In this document: in pieces, positions 43,524-51,383 of the stretch
Position numbering within the stretch: position 1 is the stretch's first letter
How the letters are laid out: each line of letters opens with the position of its first letter
NCBI GenBank assembly: GCA_032055545.1
Contig: DAMBQR010000012.1
Location: 1-64,000, forward strand
DNA from: Pseudescherichia sp032055545
GTDB lineage: Bacteria > Pseudomonadota > Gammaproteobacteria > Enterobacterales > Enterobacteriaceae
DNA length: 64,000 nt
Reading direction: 5' to 3'
Made by a program: the position numbers and the translations under genes
The notes under the pieces: generated by a model
What the model was told of the DNA's origin: nothing
The model's input: the letters and a program-made list of their open reading frames with translations, nothing else
Database searches by the model: none

Positions 43524-43949
43524 ATGCATACCCCTCACGCTTCAGGACGTTCGGGCTTTGCCGTAGCGCTGTATGAGCTACTCAATCCCATTCCACTCGG
43601 CTTTTTTACCGCCGCCTGGATCTTTGACATTCTCTATATCAAAAGCATGCAGATTATGTGGACCGACGCCGCCAGCTGGCTGATTGTTATCGGCCTGGTG
43701 ATTGCCATTATTCCGCGCCTGATCAACCTGGTCCAGGTCTGGGTAGGGCACCGGTATCCCTTTAGCTCTCCCGTTAAGCTGCACTTCTGGCTAAACCTGC
43801 TCGCCATCCTGCTGGCGATAGTGAATGCCTTTATCCATAGCCGCGATGCTTATGCTGTTGTCCCACTGGGCGTGACGCTCTCTACCCTGGTGGTGATCCT
43901 GCTGCTGCTGGCTAATGTTCAACTCGCGCTGCGCCAGCGTAACGCTTAA
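43524..43949 (+). CDS. DUF2231-type membrane protein
   Basis: A 141-residue protein with four hydrophobic helices and the family pattern LNPIPLGFFTAAWIFDILY and HFWLNLLAILLAIVNAFIHSRD. ATG 43524 is chosen because AGGAG is six bases upstream; the ATG two codons earlier abuts it. It is 11 bp upstream of a PQQ-dependent dehydrogenase gene. DUF2231 proteins are often paired with such enzymes and may act as a heme or quinone-linked membrane partner (inference). Confidence 0.8.
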   Translation: MHTPHASGRSGFAVALYELLNPIPLGFFTAAWIFDILYIKSMQIMWTDAASWLIVIGLVIAIIPRLINLVQVWVGHRYPFSSPVKLHFWLNLLAILLAIVNAFIHSRDAYAVVPLGVTLSTLVVILLLLANVQLALRQRNA

Positions 43950-43960
43950 GGAGAAGCCGT

Positions 43961-45262
43961 ATGAAAAGATATAACCGAGCGTTACTCAGCGTGGCGATTG
44001 TTGCGCTACTCAGCGCCTGTGATAACGGTGCCACTGTCGATCCGCAGAAGCAGATGGGGCCAAACCCGGAGCTGCCGCAGGCGCAAAACTTCCTGCTGCC
44101 GCCGATGCAGGTGCCAGATGGCGTGCCGTGGAAGGAGGGCGAGAAGCCCACCGTGCCCGCCGGACTACAGATTGAAAAAATTGCTGATGGCCTGAAGCAT
44201 CCGCGCCAAATCTATGTTTTACCCAACAACGACGTGCTGGTAGCGGAATCAAATAGCACGCCGAAACCGACTACGCGGCCCAAGCAGCTGATTATGGGCG
44301 TCGTGCAGAACGCCTCCGGAAAAGCCGGGAAAGGGGGCGACAGCATTACCCTGCTGCGCAACGTTAACGGTAAATGGGAAAAGCATACCTTTATTGAAAA
44401 CCTGCACTCGCCGTTTGGTATCCAGCTGATCGGCAACACCCTGTGGGTCGCCAACGCTGACAGCCTGGTGAAATTTCCCTATGAGACGGGGCAGACCTCA
44501 ATCAGCGCGCCTGCTCAGGAGGTGACGGAGCTGCCAGGTGGGCCGATCAATCACCACTGGACCAAATCCCTGCTGGCCAGCCCCGACGGCAGCAAGCTGT
44601 ATGTCGGCGTGGGATCAAACAGCAATATCACCGAGAACGGCATCGGGGCAGAGTATCGCCGGGCAGCCATTCTTGAGGTGGACGCCGCCAGCGGGGCGAG
44701 CCGCATCTACGCCAGCGGCCTGCGTAACCCTACCGGGCTGGGATGGGAGCCGCAGAGCGGGAAGCTATGGGCTATCGTTAACGAGCGGGATGAGATCGGC
44801 TCCGATCTGGTACCGGACTATATGACCTCGGTGCAGGAGAACGGCTTCTACGGCTGGCCCTACAGCTACTTCGGCCAGCACGTTGATGAACGCGCCCAGC
44901 CGCAGCGTCCGGATCTGGTGGAAAAGGCCATCAAGCCTGACTACGCCATTAGCTCGCACGTGGCCCCGCTCGGCCTACTTTTCTATACCGGGGACAATAT
45001 GCCGCAGTATCGCGGCGGCGCATTTGTGAGTGAACACGGCAGCTGGAACCGCAAACCGCTCAACGGCTACCAGGTAATGTGGGTGAAGTTTGAAAACGGG
45101 CAGCCGGTAGGATTACCGCAGCCGGTGGTGACCGGCTTTTTAACCGATGACCAGAAGCAGGTTCGCGGCCTGCCGGTGGGGCTGGGGATGGATGCTCAGG
45201 GTGGGCTGATTATCGCCGACGATGCGGGGGACGCCGTCTGGCGAGTCAGCGCCGCACAGTAA
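43961..45262 (+). CDS. PQQ-dependent sugar/sorbosone dehydrogenase-type lipoprotein
   Basis: A 433-residue protein with a lipoprotein signal (LLSAC-D, Cys about 20) followed by a six-bladed propeller of the soluble glucose dehydrogenase/sorbosone dehydrogenase type: GGPINHHWTKSLLASPDGSKLYVGVGSNSN, GLRNPTGLGWEP and VSEHGSWNR. The residue after the cysteine is Asp, the inner-membrane retention signal. It likely oxidises a sugar using PQQ in the periplasm. No pqq synthesis genes are in the window, so the cofactor may come through PqqU (7815-9914). Confidence 0.82.
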   Translation: MKRYNRALLSVAIVALLSACDNGATVDPQKQMGPNPELPQAQNFLLPPMQVPDGVPWKEGEKPTVPAGLQIEKIADGLKHPRQIYVLPNNDVLVAESNSTPKPTTRPKQLIMGVVQNASGKAGKGGDSITLLRNVNGKWEKHTFIENLHSPFGIQLIGNTLWVANADSLVKFPYETGQTSISAPAQEVTELPGGPINHHWTKSLLASPDGSKLYVGVGSNSNITENGIGAEYRRAAILEVDAASGASRIYASGLRNPTGLGWEPQSGKLWAIVNERDEIGSDLVPDYMTSVQENGFYGWPYSYFGQHVDERAQPQRPDLVEKAIKPDYAISSHVAPLGLLFYTGDNMPQYRGGAFVSEHGSWNRKPLNGYQVMWVKFENGQPVGLPQPVVTGFLTDDQKQVRGLPVGLGMDAQGGLIIADDAGDAVWRVSAAQ

Positions 45263-45273
45263 TTAAAGTCAAC

Positions 45274-45299
45274 AAGGCTGCCCTGGGGCAGCCTTTTTT
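45274..45299 (+). terminator. Intrinsic terminator of the PQQ dehydrogenase gene
   Basis: A 9-bp stem (AAGGCTGCC / GGCAGCCTT) with a 4-base loop followed by TTTTTT. It overlaps the end of the convergent lacI-type gene. Confidence 0.88.
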
Positions 45300-46296
45300 A
45301 TGCGTTTCGCTTAACGACTGAATCCCGAACGATCAGCGAGCCTTCATGCAGCGACTGCGGGGCGCTGTCAGGAGATAACAAAATACGCACCGCATCGCGG
45401 ATCATCTCGTCCATTGGGATATGCACGGTGGTCAAGGTGGGGCTAAAGTAGCGGCCAATGATGGAGTCATCGAAACCGGCGACGGAGATGTCGTCCGGCA
45501 CCCGGAGGCCGTGATCGGTCATGGCCTTGGTCACGCCGATGGCCATATCATCGTTAGCGGCGAGAATGCAGCTCATGGGCCGCGCTTTTTTCAGCAGGAC
45601 GCAGCCCGCCTCGTAGCCGCTTTCGGTGCTCCAGCTGCCGCGCACGATCAGCGTTTCGTCAGGCGTCAGGCCCGCGGCGTTAAACGCATCGCGATAGCCC
45701 GCCAGCCGGCTGTCGCCCGTAGGCGATCCCTCACCGCCGGCCACAAAAGCGATATCGCGGTGCCCCTGGGCAAGCAGATACTCCACCATGCGCACGCTGC
45801 CCTGGTAGTGATCGACAAACACTGAGCTGCTACGGTTCCGCTTCAGCTCACGGTTGATCACCACAATGGGCACGCTGCTCTCATCGATAATGTCATCGAG
45901 TTCATCAACGCTGAGGTACTTGGGGTAGATCATGATCGCCTCACAGCGCAGCTGCACCAGGAAGTTGATAGCGTTACGCTCATCCTCCCGGCTGTGCTTG
46001 CCATCGGCCAGCACCAGCTGGCGCTGGAGATCTTCACTGCAGGTCGCCGCCTGGTAGATCATGGCGGAGAAGAACGGCCCATTATACAGGCCGTTGGTGA
46101 TCACCAGTCCTACCGAGTTGGAGCGGCTGGTCGCCAGGGTACGCGCCAGCAGGTTAGGGCGATAGCCTGTCTCCTCAATAGCCTTAAAGATGCGGGCCTT
46201 CACCTCTTCGCTGACTACGACCTTACCATTTAGCGCACGGGAGACCGTTGCTTTTGAGACGCCCGCCCGCCTGGCGACATCCAGTATCGTGACCAT
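45298..46296 (-). CDS. AscG-like LacI-family repressor
   Basis: A 332-residue LacI-type regulator: HTH TILDVARRAGVSKATVSRAL at the N-terminus and VLADGKHSREDERNAINFLVQLRCEAIMIYP matching AscG. The start at 46296 follows GGAAGG. It lies downstream of the PTS gene in the same direction. Operators upstream of that gene fit the AscG consensus, so it probably represses the PTS and itself. Confidence 0.82.
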   Translation of the reverse strand: MVTILDVARRAGVSKATVSRALNGKVVVSEEVKARIFKAIEETGYRPNLLARTLATSRSNSVGLVITNGLYNGPFFSAMIYQAATCSEDLQRQLVLADGKHSREDERNAINFLVQLRCEAIMIYPKYLSVDELDDIIDESSVPIVVINRELKRNRSSSVFVDHYQGSVRMVEYLLAQGHRDIAFVAGGEGSPTGDSRLAGYRDAFNAAGLTPDETLIVRGSWSTESGYEAGCVLLKKARPMSCILAANDDMAIGVTKAMTDHGLRVPDDISVAGFDDSIIGRYFSPTLTTVHIPMDEMIRDAVRILLSPDSAPQSLHEGSLIVRDSVVKRNA

Positions 46297-46323
46297 AACC
46301 TTCCCCAATTATTTAACAGCCTA

Positions 46324-48213
46324 TCAGGAGACGGTCATCAACGGCATCTCCTGACGAATAGTGCCCCCGGACTGGAGCTTCGTCAGCTGAAACTCATCGC
46401 TGTTGATCACCAGCACCGGCGTGGTGAGATCGTACCCAGCACGCTCGATGGCCTCTTTATCAAATTCCAGCAGCGGCGTACCGGCTTTAACCACGTCACC
46501 CTCCTTCACCAGCGGACGGAAGTGCTCACCCTGTAAATTCACGGTGTTCAGTCCAACATGGATCAGCAGCTCAGCGCCATTGTCGCAGGCAAGGCCAATG
46601 GCGTGGCGTGATTCGATCACCGTTTCCACCCTGGCGTCGCAGGGCGCCACCACTTTACCTTCATGGGGACGAATAGCAACGCCGTCGCCCAGTACCTTTT
46701 GCGAGAACGCTTCGTCTGCGACCTCTTCCAGAGCAATCACATCTCCGCTGAGCGGACTGTTCAATGCCAGGCTGGTCTTCGCTGCGGCGGTTGAGGTTGT
46801 GCTGACCGGCGCACTCTCCGGCGTCTCGGTGAGCGTCTCTTCCGCCACCGGATCGTCAAAGCCCACAAACTGCACCAGTATAATAGTCAGGACGATAGCC
46901 GTTGCGCTACCGGCAAGTTCACCGATGAAGGACATCGGCGCGTCCGGGCTGATGGAGTTGACCAGCGTCAGCAGGCCCGGTAACCCGGCATAGGCATAGT
47001 AGAGGGAGCCAAACAGGCTGGCGACAACCGCACCCACCGCGCCACCGATACAGCCGCAGATGAAGGGTTTCTTAAAGCGCAGCGTCACGCCGTAAATTGC
47101 CGGCTCGGTAATACCAAAGATGGCCGTCACGCCCGCCGACAGGGAGGTCGTCTTCAGCTCACGGTTGCGGCTCTTGAGGAAAACGCCAAACACGGCGGCC
47201 ATCTGGCCGATCACTGCGATGGTCTGATAGGCCTGGAAGGAGTCATATCCCTGAGTATCAAAGTTGGCCATAATCACCGGCGTAATGCCCCAGTGCACGC
47301 CAAAGATCACGATAACTTGCCATACGCCGCCGATCAGCGCGGCGGCAACCGCAGGCGCGGCAGCGAAGAGGGCGTTATAGCCGCTGGCGATACCCACCGC
47401 AGCCCAGGTGGTAATCGGTCCGATAACAATCAGGGTCAGCGGAACGATAATCACAAAGCAGATCAGCGGCGTAAACAGAGCGCTGATCACCTGCGGGATG
47501 ATCCTCTCTACTCGCTTCTCAAGCCAGGAGAGTGCCCAGACCAGAAATAGCGGCGGCAGCACCGACGAGGTGTAGACCGTCTTCGCCAGCGGAATGAACA
47601 GGAAGGTGATGGTCTCACCGCCGGCAATGCGGCCCGCCATGGCCGACCACTCGGGGTTGATCAGCGCGCAGCAGCAGAGCACGGCAATAAAGGGGTTACA
47701 GTTGAAGTGGCGCGCGGCGGTGATAGCAATAAACACCGGCAGGAAGGCGAACGGCGTCCACGACATAAAGTTAAGAATGGCAAAGGTGCCGCTGGTTTTG
47801 ATATCGGCGTCGATCAGGCCAACCACGATCAGCAGACCCTGCAGGATCCCGGCGGCGGCCAGAATATAGACGATAGGGGCGAACACCGCAGACATGGTGG
47901 CGATCACCGCATCCAGCCAGCGGGTTTTCGGCTTGTTGGCCGAGCCGGTATGGTTCTCACCTACCAGCCCGGAGAAGGCGCTATAGACATCGGCGACATG
48001 GGTACCGATTACGACCTGAAACTGGCCGCCGCTCTCAACAACGGCGATAACACCAGGCAGGTTCTGCACCCGACTCTTCGCGTCGGCAGGGGTATTGTTC
48101 AACACTAAGCGCAAACGGGTGGCGCAGCGGGTAAAGCTGCTGAGGTTATCTTTTCCTCCCACCTCGTGAAGGATGTCACTGGCTAACTTATTGTAATCCC
48201 TAATAGTGGCCAT
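46324..48213 (-). CDS. Beta-glucoside-type PTS permease, EIIBCA
   Basis: A 629-residue fused PTS permease of the Bgl/Asc type. The EIIB domain has its phosphorylated Cys in SFTRCATRLRL (about 26-36), EIIC spans about 100-450, and a C-terminal EIIA has the His in ELLIHVGLNTV (about 530-545). It imports and phosphorylates a beta-glucoside. The usual 6-phospho-beta-glucosidase gene is not next to it; the downstream gene is the repressor, 27 bp on. Confidence 0.88.
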   Translation of the reverse strand: MATIRDYNKLASDILHEVGGKDNLSSFTRCATRLRLVLNNTPADAKSRVQNLPGVIAVVESGGQFQVVIGTHVADVYSAFSGLVGENHTGSANKPKTRWLDAVIATMSAVFAPIVYILAAAGILQGLLIVVGLIDADIKTSGTFAILNFMSWTPFAFLPVFIAITAARHFNCNPFIAVLCCCALINPEWSAMAGRIAGGETITFLFIPLAKTVYTSSVLPPLFLVWALSWLEKRVERIIPQVISALFTPLICFVIIVPLTLIVIGPITTWAAVGIASGYNALFAAAPAVAAALIGGVWQVIVIFGVHWGITPVIMANFDTQGYDSFQAYQTIAVIGQMAAVFGVFLKSRNRELKTTSLSAGVTAIFGITEPAIYGVTLRFKKPFICGCIGGAVGAVVASLFGSLYYAYAGLPGLLTLVNSISPDAPMSFIGELAGSATAIVLTIILVQFVGFDDPVAEETLTETPESAPVSTTSTAAAKTSLALNSPLSGDVIALEEVADEAFSQKVLGDGVAIRPHEGKVVAPCDARVETVIESRHAIGLACDNGAELLIHVGLNTVNLQGEHFRPLVKEGDVVKAGTPLLEFDKEAIERAGYDLTTPVLVINSDEFQLTKLQSGGTIRQEMPLMTVS

Positions 48214-48258
48214 TCTGATGTACCTTTTTTATGGGTAATTGAGTGTGTGACTTACGTT

Positions 48259-48272
48259 TGAAACCGGTTTCA
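48259..48272. promoter_or_regulatory. AscG-type operator O1
   Basis: TGAAACCGGTTTCA, a perfect 14-bp palindrome identical to the published AscG target, 46 bp upstream of the PTS ATG and immediately downstream of the predicted -10. Confidence 0.85.
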
Positions 48273-48299
48273 TGCTAGCAGTGAACACGTCCCTTGCAA
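48272..48299 (-). promoter_or_regulatory. Predicted promoter of the PTS-repressor operon
   Basis: On the minus strand TTGCAA (48294-48299) and TAGCAT (48272-48277) are 16 bp apart, a fair sigma-70 pair. The -35 overlaps O2 and the -10 abuts O1, so repressor binding would block RNA polymerase. Confidence 0.6.
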
Positions 48300-48308
48300 C
48301 CGGTTTCA
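48295..48308. promoter_or_regulatory. AscG-type operator O2
   Basis: TGCAACCGGTTTCA differs from O1 at one base. Centres of O1 and O2 are 36 bp apart, so two dimers could lie on similar DNA faces. Confidence 0.8.
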
Positions 48309-48458
48309 TGGCTAAAATGTGGGCTGAATCACAGAGGAAATAGGCAGAAAAACAGTGTAGGTTGTTACACAGAGTCGTAAGAATGGCCTATCGTGGCTGG
48401 CATTAATGGGCGTAGAGTAGAGTCGGGATCTCTTTAGTAACCTGGAGTATGCATAACG

Positions 48459-48965
48459 ATGGATTACCTGTCTGGAATTATCATACATACGCCGCTCTGG
48501 GTATGGGCGCTGTTTGTTTACCTGCTAATACGCGGTATCAAGGCGCGCCAGCCAGCCACGGTGAAGTTAGAGAAGCTGCTGATCGTGCCCGCTATTTTCC
48601 TGATATGGGATCTCTACGATTTAATCGCTTTTCGTCCTCCGACGGTAGGCACCTGGACTATGTGGCTGATTGGACTGCTGGCCGGGGCAGCAATTGGCTA
48701 TCAGTTTATTAACCCGAAACGCATTCAGCCGGGCAGTGAACCCCGCACGCTGCACCGTCCTGCCGACTACACCGTATTACCGATGATGATGATCGCTTTT
48801 TTAACCAAGTATATCTTTGCCGTGTTAACGGCCATCTCGCCCGCATCGATGACGCAGCCAGGACTCAGCGGGTTCGCGATTGTCTCCGGTGGCGTATTTG
48901 CGGGTACATTTATGGGTAAATTTATGCACTACCTTCGCTGTTATGTCGCGTTTAACAGAAACTAG
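48459..48965 (+). CDS. Membrane protein of the DUF6622 type
   Basis: A 168-residue protein with about five hydrophobic helices (LWVWALFVYLLIRGIKAR near the N-terminus). I associate this pattern with DUF6622, from memory only. The role is unknown; the adjacent gene begins within its last 23 bases. Preceded by CTGGAG twelve bases upstream. Confidence 0.7.
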   Translation: MDYLSGIIIHTPLWVWALFVYLLIRGIKARQPATVKLEKLLIVPAIFLIWDLYDLIAFRPPTVGTWTMWLIGLLAGAAIGYQFINPKRIQPGSEPRTLHRPADYTVLPMMMIAFLTKYIFAVLTAISPASMTQPGLSGFAIVSGGVFAGTFMGKFMHYLRCYVAFNRN

Positions 48966-50016
48966 CCTTTACGCCGGGCGTGAAATTCAAACCTGTGAGA
49001 TTTCACTTGCTGGCAATCCCGATACCGGCGAGCAGTTAAAACGGGTTGAGCGATTTTGCGGCATTGCTAACGCGTTAAATCAGGAAGAGAAGAAGAGGGC
49101 GATCTACCTGCACTTGACCGGTCACCGTCCGCCGATCTCTGTTAACGAGGCCAAAGCGTTGGCCCTGAGCGAAAAGCCGCTTACCGGGAGAGAGCTGGGT
49201 CAGGTAGCCCGCCAGCAGAATCTGGCCATTGCCGCATATCGCGCCGTCATCAGCGACTACTTTGCCGATTGCGATAATAACTGGGAACATATTATTCCCC
49301 AGGAGACGCTGGTGATGCACTACGGCGGGCAGAACAAACAGGCGGCCCAGTTCGTTGCCAGGGTTAACGGCATTGTAGCCCATACCGCATTAACCTATTT
49401 TGAGAATCAGCGTCGTCATGAGCGTCATACCGGCACCCGCTGGCTGATTATCGATAAGAAAAACCGTCAACAGGCGCGGCCCATTCCAGTCGATGCCGCG
49501 TTTCATGACGCTCTCTGTTTCTATTATCATGAGCAGGATGAGGATCTGCGTATCTATAATTTCAAGGGCCAGCCGTTAAGAAAGGTCAACTGCAGCCCTG
49601 AGACCTCGCTGGCCGCCATTTTCGAACATGAGGTTGCCCGCAAACATTACGAAAACATGCAGGCGCTTTTGCTCAGAGAGCAGGGGGATGTGGCCTCAGC
49701 TATTCAGCTCAATCAGCAGTGCTATGCGGCGGATCCACTCTGGCAGCAGGAGCGACACAACGGTAATGCACCTGAAAAACTTGATGCCGTAGCGGATGCA
49801 TCCTTTTATCAGACTATCGCCAGAAGTGACAGCGTCACGTATATAAGCGATATCAGCGGCACGGATCAGGAGAGCCTGAAGTTAACAAAGATTAGCCTGA
49901 CAACCGAAGACAAGATTGCGGCAGTGGTCGCCAGACTTACCGCCACGCTGGGGAGGGATCCCAAGATAGATGAAGTGAGAGATATTTTGTTACGGTTCGG
50001 GGTCGGCAGCGCCTGA
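48943..50016 (+). CDS. Hypothetical protein, 357 residues
   Basis: I do not recognise this protein. It is soluble and mixed alpha/beta, with a long polar region and no signal peptide or membrane helix. Noticeable blocks are PPISVNEAKALALSEKPLTG (about 64-83), HERHTGTRWLIIDKKNR (about 158-174), a helical region with an EQGDVASAIQLNQQCYAADP tetratricopeptide-like look (about 247-266), and a charged C-terminal tail. ATG 48943 overlaps the DUF6622 gene by 23 bases and lacks an obvious ribosome site, so coupling or a different start is possible. It converges with ariR. Confidence 0.6.
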   Translation: MSRLTETSLYAGREIQTCEISLAGNPDTGEQLKRVERFCGIANALNQEEKKRAIYLHLTGHRPPISVNEAKALALSEKPLTGRELGQVARQQNLAIAAYRAVISDYFADCDNNWEHIIPQETLVMHYGGQNKQAAQFVARVNGIVAHTALTYFENQRRHERHTGTRWLIIDKKNRQQARPIPVDAAFHDALCFYYHEQDEDLRIYNFKGQPLRKVNCSPETSLAAIFEHEVARKHYENMQALLLREQGDVASAIQLNQQCYAADPLWQQERHNGNAPEKLDAVADASFYQTIARSDSVTYISDISGTDQESLKLTKISLTTEDKIAAVVARLTATLGRDPKIDEVRDILLRFGVGSA

Positions 50017-50045
50017 TGGCGCTGCGATTATCAGGCCTGTGCTAC

Positions 50046-50327
50046 TCAGATATCATCCATCGTATGATCGACAACAATCTCCAGCGTCTTGCGAATAATA
50101 TCGCTCTTCACCACGTCATCGGTGGATTCGATCGCCTGGATAAGATGCAAAATAATGGCCTTGTTAGTGAGATGACCACCGGAAGCAAGAATCGATCTTA
50201 CTACTGCCCCCAGTACCATTGATTCATCGGCCAGGACATCACCCGCGTTACGGAAGTAGGCGGAGAGAGCCGTATCGGGCAGTACTTCAAAAGGATCTGA
50301 TGATTGCTGGAGCATAGCCTGAAGCAT
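50046..50327 (-). CDS. ariR: AriR (YmgB), biofilm and acid-resistance regulator
   Basis: A 93-residue YmgB-family protein. ALSAYFRNAGDVLADESMVLG and IIRKTLEIVVDHTMDDI match E. coli AriR closely. AriR is a small dimeric, HTH-like protein repressing biofilm and aiding acid survival; it is part of the BluR-controlled output. ATG 50327 is the longest start; ATG 50315 is possible. It ends the operon ycgZ-ymgA-ariR; no ymgC is seen after it. Confidence 0.87.
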   Translation of the reverse strand: MLQAMLQQSSDPFEVLPDTALSAYFRNAGDVLADESMVLGAVVRSILASGGHLTNKAIILHLIQAIESTDDVVKSDIIRKTLEIVVDHTMDDI

Positions 50328-50363
50328 AGTGTGTACCGTTAAAAGTTAGATAAATGTGTGCAG

Positions 50364-50675
50364 TCAGTGTTTTTTACTGGTGCTCTGCTGCTGGCTATTG
50401 CCAAACAGTTGAAACACGTTGTCCTTCTGCTCGCTTTCAGGATCCTTCTGCTCACGTCCGGCCTGACGGCGCATTGATACTTTTGTATTGTTGTTAATTT
50501 CTGCGATAACGCGTCCAAGTATCTCACGTCGTCGGCTGTCCGCCTCTTTTGCTTCCATAGCCCGCAGCCTCGTGACAAGCGCCCTGGTGTTGACAGGCCC
50601 GTTCTCACTGAGGAGGGATAAGACGGCTTCTCCAATCAGCTCATCTGTTAATTGTTCGACTTCACTTCTATTCAT
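50364..50675 (-). CDS. ymgA: YmgA, small connector protein
   Basis: A 103-residue protein in the position of E. coli ymgA, with the family core LTDELIGEAVLSLLSENGPVNTRALVTRL and a charged tail. The start is set at the internal ATG 50675 (MNRSEVEQ); upstream extension runs into non-conserved sequence. In E. coli YmgA acts with AriR on Rcs signalling to raise colanic acid and lower curli. Confidence 0.78.
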   Translation of the reverse strand: MNRSEVEQLTDELIGEAVLSLLSENGPVNTRALVTRLRAMEAKEADSRRREILGRVIAEINNNTKVSMRRQAGREQKDPESEQKDNVFQLFGNSQQQSTSKKH

Positions 50676-50820
50676 AACTGCGTCTCTGCTGCCACGCTGT
50701 TCCGCAAAGGAAACGCGGCATGAGTCTGCGCCCGGTGGTGGAGGTGTGATCTTCCATGAATACCTGCCCACCAAAAGCGACGTAAAACTTAACTATCAGT
50801 TGCTGTGCATTTGCATGTCC

Positions 50821-51060
50821 TTAGCGATCAAACAGCAGGCCAATCAGCGTATGGTAATGACTCTCTTCGTCGGTATCGGAGGCCGTTTCAAGGCGGCTGA
50901 GCAGCTTGGTGCAGATTGCCTTACGGTTCAGGCTCTGACCACTACTCAAAATTTCCACCACAATCTGACCCAGCGTCTCCTGCTGGCTTGGCAGTGCAGC
51001 TTTATTGAAATACCGGGTAATGGCATTAGCTGTGTTCGGAACAAGGTTGTTCTGCTGCAT
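50821..51060 (-). CDS. ycgZ: YcgZ, first gene of the BluR-controlled operon
   Basis: A 79-residue protein matching E. coli YcgZ along its length (ANAITRYFNKAALPSQQETLG, then LLSRLETASDTDEE and LIGLLFDR). AGGAG is seven bases before the ATG. It faces bluF across a 323-bp control region rich in TGTACA repeats. Expression in E. coli is induced by blue light and cold through BluF and BluR. Confidence 0.88.
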   Translation of the reverse strand: MQQNNLVPNTANAITRYFNKAALPSQQETLGQIVVEILSSGQSLNRKAICTKLLSRLETASDTDEESHYHTLIGLLFDR

Positions 51061-51125
51061 ATGTCACTCCTGTAAAATTCAGTACGTTGTGATAACGAGT
51101 ACAAAGTTATACAAACTCGGCAAAC

Positions 51126-51146
51126 TTGTACATAGAAACTGTACAA
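51126..51146. promoter_or_regulatory. Candidate BluR operator 1 (ycgZ side)
   Basis: TTGTACA and TGTACAA arms separated by 7 bases, a perfect inverted repeat. It lies upstream of a TATAACT -10-like box reading towards ycgZ on the minus strand. Confidence 0.55.
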
Positions 51147-51194
51147 ATTTTCGTAATTTATTTTAGATATTTTTGATATATGCTTATTTTCAAT

Positions 51195-51212
51195 AGGTTA
51201 TAAGGATAACCT
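51195..51212. promoter_or_regulatory. Perfect inverted repeat in the ycgZ-bluF region
   Basis: AGGTTAT and ATAACCT arms (7 bp each) around AAGG. It shares no motif with the TGTACA sites, so another regulator may act here. The protein is unknown. Confidence 0.4.
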
Positions 51213-51232
51213 GCGAGGTTTTTAGAACACTT

Positions 51233-51257
51233 GTACAGGTATAGCAAAAACCTGTAC
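51233..51257. promoter_or_regulatory. Candidate BluR operator 2 (bluF side)
   Basis: GTACAGGT and ACCTGTAC arms (8 bp each) separated by 9 bases, with a further GTACAG at 51261-51266. The TGTAC core is shared with operator 1. The whole 323-bp gap (51061-51383) contains no gene. Confidence 0.55.
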
Positions 51258-51383
51258 CCTGTACAGAGCAGCATACTTATACACGGGGAAGATTGTCTTT
51301 AAAATCAGGCACAATCATTACAAGATCTGTGTGCTGTCATTTGTTAAGGTGGCCTTCCACACACTTATCTTCCCGGAATAACT

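Noticed and set aside
51252..51266. LexA box (CTGT...ACAG) before bluF
   Set aside because: The spacer between CTGT and ACAG is 7 bases, not the 8 of LexA sites; it is better read as part of the TGTAC array.
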